Assembly: GCA_028292785.1 (NCBI GenBank)
Contig: JAQGLQ010000187.1
Span: forward strand, 1-8,256
Length of the DNA: 8,256 nt
From: Noviherbaspirillum sp.
GTDB lineage: Bacteria; Pseudomonadota; Gammaproteobacteria; Burkholderiales; Burkholderiaceae
Direction of reading: 5' to 3'
In this document: positions 1 through 7,321 of the stretch, one piece after another
Numbering within the stretch: the stretch's first letter is position 1
Layout: each line of letters starts with the position of its first letter
Program-made: the position numbers and the translations under genes
The notes under the pieces: generated by a model
Database searches by the model: none
Told to the model about the DNA's origin: nothing
The model's input: only the letters and a program-made list of their open reading frames with translations

Positions 1-1755
1 GACACCACGCGCATTGCACGCGAAGTCGCCGCCTTCCTCACCAAGATACCTAATACGCGAGCGTCCATCGACGGCGACAAGGTCATCGTCGAGGGTGACG
101 ATCTGCGTGATGCCGATCTTGTCAAGATCGAGGACCTTGCCAAACGCTATCCGCAGATCATCAATTTCACCAACCGTCTCGGTTGGGAGCAAATGGTAAT
201 GATGGACGTGAAGGTGGTCGAGTTCCCGAGAAGCGACTTGCGCGATCTCGGCCTGAAATGGTCGAGCACCGGAGGCGCCGCGGTGGGAGGCATCTGGGGG
301 CCGATCAGCCGGGGAGACAATTCCGCCTATTCCATCAATATAGGGGCCGGGCAGGGCGCTGCGCCGCCTATCACCACCCCGGAAGGTTCACAAACCGGAA
401 TTATCATTCCGCGCGCACTGCATGTGCTCAGTGCGGTCAATCTCGGCCTGAATGCGGAGTTGCATGCGCTTGAGCAGCAAGGCAAAACAACAATGCTGGC
501 GGAGCCTCAGTTATCAGCGCGTAACGGAGCCAGGGCTACCTTTCATGCCGGCGGTGAAATTCCCTATTCCGTGAGTTCAGTGGCGGGAACCACCGTGTTG
601 TTCAAACCATACGGCATCAAGCTGGAAATCGTGCCCAAGGTTGACCGTAACGGCGTCATCCGCGCAACCATTGATTCCGAAGTCAGTTCACTCGACCCGA
701 CCGTCAATACGCCCGCCGGGCCGGGGATCATGGTTCGCAAAACGAGCACCGAGTTCAATGTCAGGAATGGGGAAACGATCGTTCTTTCCGGTCTGATCAA
801 ACGCAATCTCTCGGAGAGCATCGATAAGGTTCCGGGTCTCGGCGATATCCCGGTGCTAGGCGGGCTTTTCCGCTCCAAACGCTTCCAGAATGATGAAACC
901 GAGCTGGTCATCTTTGTGACGCCGACAGTAATCGATGCACATGCGCCGGGCTTGGTCGATCGCGTGAACCGCACCTCGGAACGACTGCACCGGCATCTCG
1001 GTCCATCGCCGCATCTGTCCAACCCGTTACAGCCGGGGAGCAATGCAGCCCGGCCTGACATCACTGAGAATTCCGGTGACACACACCCGCCGACCGCCAG
1101 TTCGGGCCGCTTGTCGGTGGTTCCAGTCTCAGTGACTGCACCGTTGCCGGTCATGATGCCGAAAGATCAAACTGCCTCCGGCAGCACCCTGAGGATCATC
1201 AGAAAGGACGCACTGCTCCGCGCCGAGCCAAGCGAACAAAGTGCAATCTTGCTCCAGCTTGCCTATGGGGCGGTGGTGCGCCTGGGTAATGCGGACCCGC
1301 AGCCGCCCGGCGAAGGCAGGTGGCGCAACGTCACGGTGGGCGAAGTCAATGGCTGGCTCCCTGCCGACGCGGCCGAGCCAACGCATCTTGCAGGAGCGAT
1401 TTCCCCCGCCTCCTTTAACACTGTCTCCGGCGCCGACCAGGGTAGCAGCCGCGATCTGCTCGGACCCGATACGTTCGGCAGAAGCGTCCTCGCGATCAAG
1501 GCGGGCGCGACAAACCCGACGGCCCTGGCCGATTCGTCCCGGCTGTCGACCAGGTTCCGGGTGACATTGGATCGTCTCGCATTACGCGTGACACCGGACG
1601 TGAATGCCGCCGTCGTGGCCAACCTGGGTGCCGGTGAAATTGTCACCGCGCTTGCCCAACCTGCACGAGGTCATTGGATCGCGGTGGATGCCGGTGGAAA
1701 GCGCGGCTGGGCCGCGAGCCAGTGGCTGCATCCGCTGCCTAATCATCAACAATAA
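1..1755 (+). CDS. rcpA: Tad pilus outer-membrane secretin (RcpA/CpaC type) with two C-terminal SH3-like domains, 5' partial
   Basis: The frame is open from base 1, so the signal peptide and first N-terminal domain lie outside the window; 584 residues are visible. Numbering from the window edge, residues 1-65 resemble the BON-like domain of CpaC secretins (GDKVIVEGDD, then QIINFTNRLGWEQMVMMDVK). The secretin core follows, with HAGGEIPYS near 182, KVPGLGDIPVLGGLFRSK around 276-293 and ETELVIFVTPTVI around 299-311, the classic end of the secretin domain. After that comes a Pro/Ser-rich linker, an SH3-like domain at about 395-460 (LLRAEPSEQSAILLQL, then NGWLPAD), a second linker and a second SH3-like domain at about 516-580 (LALRVTPDVNAAVVANL, then KRGWAASQWLHP). 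Family knowledge: the protein forms the outer-membrane ring through which the Flp pilus exits. The SH3 pair is not part of a standard RcpA/CpaC and may bind peptidoglycan (inference). The gene ends 11 nt before tadA. An internal ATG at 193 is not a credible start because the upstream residues are clearly domain sequence. Confidence 0.93.
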   Translation, partial: DTTRIAREVAAFLTKIPNTRASIDGDKVIVEGDDLRDADLVKIEDLAKRYPQIINFTNRLGWEQMVMMDVKVVEFPRSDLRDLGLKWSSTGGAAVGGIWGPISRGDNSAYSINIGAGQGAAPPITTPEGSQTGIIIPRALHVLSAVNLGLNAELHALEQQGKTTMLAEPQLSARNGARATFHAGGEIPYSVSSVAGTTVLFKPYGIKLEIVPKVDRNGVIRATIDSEVSSLDPTVNTPAGPGIMVRKTSTEFNVRNGETIVLSGLIKRNLSESIDKVPGLGDIPVLGGLFRSKRFQNDETELVIFVTPTVIDAHAPGLVDRVNRTSERLHRHLGPSPHLSNPLQPGSNAARPDITENSGDTHPPTASSGRLSVVPVSVTAPLPVMMPKDQTASGSTLRIIRKDALLRAEPSEQSAILLQLAYGAVVRLGNADPQPPGEGRWRNVTVGEVNGWLPADAAEPTHLAGAISPASFNTVSGADQGSSRDLLGPDTFGRSVLAIKAGATNPTALADSSRLSTRFRVTLDRLALRVTPDVNAAVVANLGAGEIVTALAQPARGHWIAVDAGGKRGWAASQWLHPLPNHQQ

Positions 1756-1766
1756 GCGAGCTGACC

Positions 1767-3611
1767 ATGCTGCAAGTGGAAATCATTGATTCGGAGGGTT
1801 CAGTACGCCTTGTTCAGGCTTCGGAAGATTGCATCATCGGCAAGAGCCCGGCAAGCGGAATTCGTCTCGACAGCTGGCGTGTCGCCAAGGAGCATGCACG
1901 ATTCATCACTACTCCGGCTGGGGTGTTAATCGAAGACATGGGCGCTTTCGGCGGAGTAAGCGTTAACGGCGAACGCATTGAAATCCAGTACGGGCCGCTC
2001 AAGCAGGCCGATGTGATTTCGATCGGGCCATTCAAGCTCCGGGTGGCGCAGACAGGCGAACATTCGCAGGTCGTTCAGGCGGCATCGCCCGGGTCTCGAT
2101 CGGACACGGCAGCTTATCGCAATCAGCTTGCGACAGGAGAAATCCATGCGTCGCGCATGCGTGCCGAACGAATGCAACAGGAAGTTCTGCAACAACGGAC
2201 AACGATTGCATCTGCCGAAGCCGCGTCAGACAAGGCGACCGCCACAGGCTATGCACTCATCGTCGCGCCCGATCCGCTAAAAAAGGAACTCGAATTCGAA
2301 TGGCGCAAGCGTATCCATACGAAGCTGCTCGAAGCCATGGATCTGCGCCGGCGAGACGTTTCGGCCATGAGCGACGAGCAGCTGCGGCTGGAAACCGAGC
2401 GCTTCATCCGCGAGATCTTATCGGAGCAGGAAGCCGATATACCCGCCCAGCTCGACCGCGACTTATTATGCAAGCAGGTGCTCAATGAGGCAGTGGGTCT
2501 CGGGCCGATCGAAGAATTGCTCGAAGATGACAGCGTCAGCGAAATCATGGTCAACCGCTTCGACGAGATTTATGTCGAACGTGCAGGCCGCCTGCTGAGA
2601 CATCCTCTCGCCTTCACCGGCGATCGTGCCGTCATGGGAGTCATCGAGCGTATCGTAGCGCCGCTTGGGCGCCGCATCGACGAGGCTTCCCCGATGGTTG
2701 ATGCGCGTCTAAAGGATGGTTCTCGCGTCAACGCGATCATTCCACCGCTCGCCCTCAAGGGGCCCACCATCACGATTCGAAAATTCGCGAAGCGCAAGTT
2801 GACGGTGGAGGACCTCATCGGATTCGGCGCACTCGGCGCCGAAATGGCCGAGTTCCTGCAGGTCTGCGTCGAACATCGAAAGAACATCATCGTCTCCGGC
2901 GGCACTGGTTCAGGCAAGACCACGCTGCTGAATATTCTGTCCAATTTTATTCCGGTCGGCGAACGCGTCATCACTGTGGAAGACGCCGCCGAACTGAAAT
3001 TGCACCATGAGCATCTGATCAGCCTGGAGGCGAGGCCATCCAACGTGGAAGGAAAAGGTGCGGTCCCTATTCGCGATCTGGTCAAGAACACATTGAGGAT
3101 GCGCCCTGATCGCATCGTGGTCGGCGAATGCCGAGGCGCCGAAGCGCTTGACATGCTGCAGGCGATGAACACCGGCCATGAAGGATCGCTGACCACATTG
3201 CATGCGAATACCCCGCGCGACGCGCTCGCGCGTCTTGAAACCATGGTGCTCATGGCGGGCATGGATCTGCCGCTCGGCGCGATTCGCGAACAGATTGCAT
3301 CGGCAGTCGATCTGCTTGTTCAGCAAACCCGGTTCGCCTGTGGCACGCGCATGGTGACCAGCATCACGGAAATAACCGGCATCGAAAGCGGAAAGATTCA
3401 GATCCAGGAATTGTTCCGCTTCGTCAATCGCGGATACACAGGACCCAAGGGCAAGGTTGCCGGGCACTTCAGCGGTTGCAATATGGTGCCGGGCTTTTAT
3501 CAGGAGTTGCGGGCGGCAGGCAATGATCTGGATATCGATATCTTCAAGCCCGCTGGAGGTGAGAGCGTGGAGGCCGGGCTTGTCGCCGGTGAAATCAGGG
3601 AGCGCTCATGA
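1767..3611 (+). CDS. tadA: FHA-TadA fusion: Tad pilus secretion ATPase with N-terminal forkhead-associated domain
   Basis: A 614-residue hexameric-type ATPase that powers Flp pilus assembly at the inner face of the inner membrane, longer than a typical TadA/CpaF because of its N-terminus. Residues 1-95 are an FHA fold (IIGKSPASGIRLDSW, VAKEHARF, then GVSVNGERI). Residues 100-165 are a linker with a probable helix or coiled coil (RMRAERMQQEVLQQR). The CpaF/VirB11 ATPase starts near 169. Walker A is GGTGSGKTT at 378-386 with K384, the Asp box is VEDAAEL at 404-410, Walker B is RPDRIVVGEC at 446-455 with E454, and the His box is SLTTLHAN with H479; all key ATPase residues are present. In the FHA domain the usual Arg, Ser and Asn contacts are K26, A40 and G62, so phosphothreonine binding is doubtful. 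The ATG has a weak purine-rich stretch (GCGAG, 1756-1760) 6 nt upstream. The stop overlaps the tadB start as ATGA. No tadZ lies between the secretin gene and this one. Confidence 0.95.
   Translation: MLQVEIIDSEGSVRLVQASEDCIIGKSPASGIRLDSWRVAKEHARFITTPAGVLIEDMGAFGGVSVNGERIEIQYGPLKQADVISIGPFKLRVAQTGEHSQVVQAASPGSRSDTAAYRNQLATGEIHASRMRAERMQQEVLQQRTTIASAEAASDKATATGYALIVAPDPLKKELEFEWRKRIHTKLLEAMDLRRRDVSAMSDEQLRLETERFIREILSEQEADIPAQLDRDLLCKQVLNEAVGLGPIEELLEDDSVSEIMVNRFDEIYVERAGRLLRHPLAFTGDRAVMGVIERIVAPLGRRIDEASPMVDARLKDGSRVNAIIPPLALKGPTITIRKFAKRKLTVEDLIGFGALGAEMAEFLQVCVEHRKNIIVSGGTGSGKTTLLNILSNFIPVGERVITVEDAAELKLHHEHLISLEARPSNVEGKGAVPIRDLVKNTLRMRPDRIVVGECRGAEALDMLQAMNTGHEGSLTTLHANTPRDALARLETMVLMAGMDLPLGAIREQIASAVDLLVQQTRFACGTRMVTSITEITGIESGKIQIQELFRFVNRGYTGPKGKVAGHFSGCNMVPGFYQELRAAGNDLDIDIFKPAGGESVEAGLVAGEIRERS
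3597..3602 (+). promoter_or_regulatory. Strong Shine-Dalgarno for tadB inside the tadA 3' end
   Basis: AGGGAG lies 5 nt before the tadB ATG at 3608, within the last codons of tadA. With the ATGA stop/start overlap, it supports translational coupling of the ATPase and its platform protein. It is the clearest ribosome binding site in the Tad block and fixes the tadB start. Confidence 0.75.
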
Positions 3612-4468
3612 ATCAGGAAACCATGATTGCCGGGGTTGCGGCGGTCATCGCCATATCGGCTGCCCTCCTGGTCTGGTTTGCGGTCGACATAGGCACGGTA
3701 ACCATGGCGCGCTATCGGGAGCGGTTTACGGAAAGAGCGCGTTTTCAGGCAAAGGAATTTTTTCTTTTTATCGATCCGCGCAAGCTTTTCGCTGCCAACC
3801 TTGCCGTCATGTTCCTTGGCGGTGCACTTCTGTGGGCGATGACTGCAAGCGCGCTGATTGCACTGGCATTCTTCTTCGCCCTGGCATTGCTGCCGCGGAT
3901 TGCATATAGGTGGATGCGTCGCCGTCGTTTGCGGCTGTTCGACGAACAATTGCCGGACGCATTGATCATGCTGTCCGGGGCCATGCGCGCGGGTGTCGGG
4001 CTCAACTCATCGATCCAGCAACTGGTGGCCGAGGCCCAGCCTCCGCTACAGCAGGAATTCGGTCTTGTGCTGCGCGAGCAACGGATGGGTAAAACGTTGG
4101 AACAAAGTCTGAACGACCTAGCCCGCCGCGTGCCGACCCAGACCACAGTACTGGTGGTCTCTGCGATGCGCATTGCGACCCAGACCGGCGGCGGCCTCGC
4201 CGAGACGCTTGAGCGTACCTCTCATACGATACGCAGCCGGCTGCAGATGGAGGGAAAAATCGGCGCGCTGACTGCGCAAGGAAAGCTTCAAGCCTGGGTA
4301 GTCGGCGCATTGCCGCTGCTGCTGATGGCTGTGCTCAACAAAATGCAGCCTGAGTTCATGGGCATGCTATGGCATACGCGTATCGGATGGGGCACCTTGG
4401 CCGTTATCGCATTCCTTGAATTCATGGGAATTTACGTGATCCGGAAGATCATTGCCATCGACGTTTAG
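3608..4468 (+). CDS. tadB: TadB inner-membrane platform protein (GspF/T2SF family)
   Basis: A 286-residue integral membrane protein that works with TadC as the inner-membrane platform on which TadA drives pilin polymerisation. Hydrophobic segments are visible at about 6-26, 60-97 (probably two crossings), 227-244 and 260-282. Between them the cytoplasmic T2SF domain covers about 111-225, with the TadB signature LPDALIMLSGAMRAGVGLNS (115-134) and RIATQTGGGLAETLERTS (188-205). A basic stretch, RWMRRRRLR (101-109), sits on the likely cytoplasmic side of the second segment. Length and domain order match ordinary TadB proteins, and nothing looks truncated. The start at 3608 overlaps the tadA stop by 4 nt and has an AGGGAG site 5 nt upstream. 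The family is clear; only the number of membrane passes is inferred. Confidence 0.95.
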   Translation: MNQETMIAGVAAVIAISAALLVWFAVDIGTVTMARYRERFTERARFQAKEFFLFIDPRKLFAANLAVMFLGGALLWAMTASALIALAFFFALALLPRIAYRWMRRRRLRLFDEQLPDALIMLSGAMRAGVGLNSSIQQLVAEAQPPLQQEFGLVLREQRMGKTLEQSLNDLARRVPTQTTVLVVSAMRIATQTGGGLAETLERTSHTIRSRLQMEGKIGALTAQGKLQAWVVGALPLLLMAVLNKMQPEFMGMLWHTRIGWGTLAVIAFLEFMGIYVIRKIIAIDV

Positions 4469-4488
4469 ACGATTTCGAGACCTCATCC

Positions 4489-5424
4489 ATGCCGCATGAA
4501 TCCCATTCCTTCGATGCCATCGCCGTACTGACGGCATTCACCATATCGGTCGGGTTATCCGTGGCGCTTGTCGCGTGGCTGGTCAGCCGTGCAATCGCCG
4601 CTGTGCCTGAAGAAAGCCGCGAATACAAGGATGTTCCTCCCCTGGGCTTCCGGTTGGTGTGGCAGCCGGTGCAGTGGGTCAGCCATTTTTTGGGGTCATG
4701 CATTTCCGGCAAGACCCACCAACGCCTGCTGTCGAAGCTGAGGCAGGCAGGGGTCGATTACTCCATCAATCCGACGCAGTACATTGCGGCCCGCATTGTG
4801 GGCGCGGCCGTGTGCGCGGTAACCGCGTGCCTTATCACTTCATCGCTGGACAAGCCACAACTCATCCCGGCTGGAATAAGCGGCGGTGCATATCTGCAGT
4901 TCGCAGCCTTCGGCGCGATGTTTGGCTGGATCTATCCCGCCTTATGGCTGAAAGACCGACTTGCATTGCGCAGGCAGGAAACGCTCAAGTCTTTTCCGTT
5001 TTACCTGGACATCATCACGCTATGCGTGGAAGCGGGGCTTAACATGCAAGGGGCCATGAATCAGGCTGTCGACAAGGGTCCAGGCGGTGTGCTTCGCGAT
5101 GAATTCCGGCGCGTGTTGCGCGATATCCGCGCCGGCAAGCCGCGTGCCGAAGCGTTGCGTCACATGGCGGACCGGCTTAACCAACCGTGTGCGACCAACT
5201 TCGTTAGTGCCGTCATTCAGGCGGAGGCGATGGGAATGAATCTCGGGCCGATTCTTCGCGCTCAGGCCGATCAACGCCGGGCCGAACGATTTCTGCGCGC
5301 TGAAAAGCTGGCGATGGAAGCGCCGGTGAAGATGCTGTTCCCTCTCATTGCATTCATCTTCCCATGTACTTTTATCGTGCTCTTCTTCCCGATCGTCATG
5401 CAGTTCATGCAAACGGGTTTGTAG
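4489..5424 (+). CDS. tadC: TadC inner-membrane platform protein (GspF/T2SF family)
   Basis: A 311-residue membrane protein, paralogous to TadB and the second half of the Tad inner-membrane platform. Hydrophobic segments lie at about 10-36, 98-118, 125-153 and 282-305. The T2SF domain lies at about 168-280, with the TadC-typical SFPFYLDIITLCVEAGLNMQ (168-187) and AVIQAEAMGMNLGPILRAQA (241-260). KLRQAGVDYSINPTQYIAAR (83-102) is also typical of TadC N-termini. Size matches the family, with no sign of damage. It begins 20 nt after tadB; a weak GAGA at 4477-4480 lies 8 nt before the ATG. It ends 15 nt before the GTG proposed for the DUF192-TadE-OmpA gene. A TPR lipoprotein gene (tadD), which follows tadC in many Tad loci, is absent here. 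Confidence 0.95.
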   Translation: MPHESHSFDAIAVLTAFTISVGLSVALVAWLVSRAIAAVPEESREYKDVPPLGFRLVWQPVQWVSHFLGSCISGKTHQRLLSKLRQAGVDYSINPTQYIAARIVGAAVCAVTACLITSSLDKPQLIPAGISGGAYLQFAAFGAMFGWIYPALWLKDRLALRRQETLKSFPFYLDIITLCVEAGLNMQGAMNQAVDKGPGGVLRDEFRRVLRDIRAGKPRAEALRHMADRLNQPCATNFVSAVIQAEAMGMNLGPILRAQADQRRAERFLRAEKLAMEAPVKMLFPLIAFIFPCTFIVLFFPIVMQFMQTGL

Positions 5425-5428
5425 GAGC

Positions 5429-5497
5429 ATGCGCAAATCGTGCAAGCGAGGATGCATCAAATCAACCCGTGCGACTCTCCAAAATCTGTCGGAATGA
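5429..5497 (+). CDS. Possible 22-codon leader ORF overlapping a candidate downstream start (weak)
   Basis: An ATG 4 nt after the tadC stop opens a 22-residue frame, rich in Lys, Arg and Ser and starting MRKSCKRG. Its TGA at 5495-5497 overlaps an in-frame ATG (5494) of the next gene as ATGA. A GGAG at 5424-5427 is only 1 nt from this ATG, too close for normal initiation, which argues against strong translation. If translated, it could couple tadC to a DUF192 start at 5494. It may equally be a chance frame inside the true 5' end of the next gene. No homology is recognised. Confidence 0.15.
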   Translation: MRKSCKRGCIKSTRATLQNLSE

Positions 5498-7254
5498 CTA
5501 ACAAAAATCCGAAAAGCAAAGCGACGCTGCATACAAGGACAGGCGCGCATCGCATGCATGTTCCCGCCGCAGACACATTTCTTTTGCGGTTTCGGGGCTT
5601 GATGCTAACCAAGTCTCTTGCAGACAGTCACGGCTTGTTGATTCTCGATTGCCCCGGCATTCATACGGCTTTCATGCGGTATGCCATCGATGTTGTATAT
5701 CTCGATGAATGCGGCAATGTGCTGCGATGCGTTAGCCGGTTGCGACCTTGGCGCTGCAGTACAAGTTCGATCGGCCGAAACATCAATGGGCGGCGTAATG
5801 CAACAGCCGCACATACGCTGGAGCTTGCTGGCGGGACGATTTATCGATTGGATATTCGTCCAGGGGACTGGCTGGAACATCCAGCGCTGACCACGCCGCC
5901 CGATCGCAGAATCTTTTCTGTATGTGCGAGTACCCCCGTGCCACGCTCGACCGATAGGATGCGGCAGGGCGGCGCGACCATGCTCGAATTTGCGTTGGTT
6001 GGCCCGTTGATTACATTGATCGGTTTGGGTGTTCTCCAATACTCGCTATTGTTTTTCGCAAAGAACCAGATCAATCATGCGACCTTTCTCGCGGCGCGCG
6101 CAGGATCTACCGATCACGCACTCTTGCCGGCGGTGCGTGACGCCTTCGCCAAGGGACTGATTCCCCTATATGGCGATGAACTTCCTACGGCCGTCTGCAA
6201 GGCACGCGATGAAGTTGAAGGTACCACGCGATGCCTGACCGGCAATCCGCCGCCCGGTGTAACTATCGAACTGCTCAATCCCACCCGCGAGAGCTTTGAC
6301 GATTGGAACGACCCGTCGCTGCAAGACACGATAGGCGGCGGCCGCCGCGTAATACCCAATAGTGGCCAAGCGTACAAGGATCCTGCTGTCATCAAGCCGG
6401 ATTCCGGCCAGAACATCCAGGATGCGAACATCCTCAAGCTGAGAGCCACGTACGGTTACCTGCCCAAAGTGCCGTTGATGGGTACGGTGTTCAACAAGTA
6501 TCTGAAATGGCTGGACGATGGTAGCGACCCGCTACGTTCCAGTTTGATCGAAAGCGGGCGTATTCCCATCGTCACCGACGTTGCGTTGCAAATGCAATCC
6601 GATGCCATCGAACCGGACAAACCTGCGTCCTCGCCCGGCATGGGGAACAACGGTAATCCGGTCAATCCGGGGAATTCATCCAGCCCGATAGGCGAACCGC
6701 CTGACTGCCTGACAGTGGGATGCAGCGTCGAGGCAACGCCAGCGGATCCGGGTGGTGGCGGCAGCGGCAACGGCGGTAACGGAGGTGGCGGCAGCGGCAA
6801 CGGCGGCAACAATACTGGCACCGACGGTGTGGGCTGTGCAGGCAGCGCGTGCCTGGTCTGCGAGGCCGCCGGGAGCATCAGCTCCGACGTCTTGTTCGCA
6901 TTTGGCAGATCGTCGATGTCTGACTTGCTTCCGGCTGGGCGCAGGCAGCTCGATGAGCTGATCGAAAAAGCCAGGACAGGCCGGGTGGTTTCCGCGCATG
7001 TGGTCGGCCACACGGATCCTCTCAACGACTCCGGCGATGCCGGCTACAACGATCGCTTGTCGCTGGCACGTGCGGCGACAGTCCGCGACTACCTTCAGCA
7101 GCATGGCTATCCGGCGGTTCCGATCACGGTGGAAGGACGCGGTGCACGCGAGTTGGTCAAGACCCTCGATCAATGTACTGGTACCCGCGAACAGCAGATC
7201 AGCTGCCTTGCGCCTAACCGGCGCGTCATCGTGTACGACAAGTATGTGCCTTAG
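5440..7254 (+). CDS. DUF192-TadE-OmpA fusion protein of the Tad locus
   Basis: One uninterrupted 604-codon frame (GTG start) with three parts. Residues 39-147 are a DUF192 domain (TFLLRFRGLM at 46-55, IHTAFMRYAIDVVYLDECG at 74-92, ending IRPGDWLE at 139-146). Residues 174-222 are a TadE N-terminus, MRQGGATMLEFALVGPL, followed by a membrane helix to about 206 and AKNQINHATFLAARAG. GG/ATMLEF is a type IV prepilin peptidase motif, cut after G178 with E183 at +5. Residues 223-436 are the periplasmic TadE-like part, and 438-457 are a Gly/Asn-rich spacer made by a 30-bp duplication. Residues 483-604 are an OmpA C-terminal domain (DVLFAFG, VGHTD with D526, YNDRLSLARA with R544, LAPNRRV at 590-596); D526 and R544 match the peptidoglycan-contact pair known from OmpA. 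It probably acts as a wall-binding minor pseudopilin. The start is uncertain: GTG 5440 has TAGGAG 12 nt upstream, and ATGs at 5452, 5494 and 5554 are alternatives. A separate TadE-OmpA start at ATG 5959 cannot be excluded. Confidence 0.88.
   Translation: MQARMHQINPCDSPKSVGMTNKNPKSKATLHTRTGAHRMHVPAADTFLLRFRGLMLTKSLADSHGLLILDCPGIHTAFMRYAIDVVYLDECGNVLRCVSRLRPWRCSTSSIGRNINGRRNATAAHTLELAGGTIYRLDIRPGDWLEHPALTTPPDRRIFSVCASTPVPRSTDRMRQGGATMLEFALVGPLITLIGLGVLQYSLLFFAKNQINHATFLAARAGSTDHALLPAVRDAFAKGLIPLYGDELPTAVCKARDEVEGTTRCLTGNPPPGVTIELLNPTRESFDDWNDPSLQDTIGGGRRVIPNSGQAYKDPAVIKPDSGQNIQDANILKLRATYGYLPKVPLMGTVFNKYLKWLDDGSDPLRSSLIESGRIPIVTDVALQMQSDAIEPDKPASSPGMGNNGNPVNPGNSSSPIGEPPDCLTVGCSVEATPADPGGGGSGNGGNGGGGSGNGGNNTGTDGVGCAGSACLVCEAAGSISSDVLFAFGRSSMSDLLPAGRRQLDELIEKARTGRVVSAHVVGHTDPLNDSGDAGYNDRLSLARAATVRDYLQQHGYPAVPITVEGRGARELVKTLDQCTGTREQQISCLAPNRRVIVYDKYVP
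6751..6810 (+). repeat. Two tandem 30-bp units encoding a Gly/Asn-rich spacer
   Basis: Units 6751-6780 and 6781-6810 differ at two silent positions (third base GGT/GGA and 27th base GGT/GGC). Each encodes the ten residues GGGGSGNGGN. The duplication keeps frame and lengthens the flexible linker between the TadE-like and OmpA domains. It resembles a slippage-prone minisatellite, so copy number may differ among strains. Confidence 0.9.
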
Positions 7255-7321
7255 CTGGCTTCCATTTCAGGCATTCGGTAGAAGGCATGATTTTATCCGC
7301 ATGGGCAAGCTGTTGATTTTC

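Noticed and set aside
193..1755. Treating ATG 193 as the start of the secretin gene
   Set aside because: The same frame is open back to base 1 and encodes a BON-like domain there, so the gene is 5' truncated by the window edge.
2570..3262. Minus-strand open frame of 230 codons
   Set aside because: It lies wholly opposite the TadA ATPase core with its intact Walker and His motifs, and its Ser/Arg-rich translation has no recognisable family.
5020..5559. Minus-strand open frame of 179 codons spanning the tadC end and the fusion start
   Set aside because: It is antisense to clear TadC sequence and its translation is His/Arg-rich without any motif. No ribosome site or neighbour supports it.
7257..7303. 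Possible terminator hairpin after the fusion gene (GCTTCC pairing with GAAGGC, then TTTT)
   Set aside because: The stem is short, contains a wobble and a mismatch, and the T run is interrupted, so it does not qualify as an intrinsic terminator.
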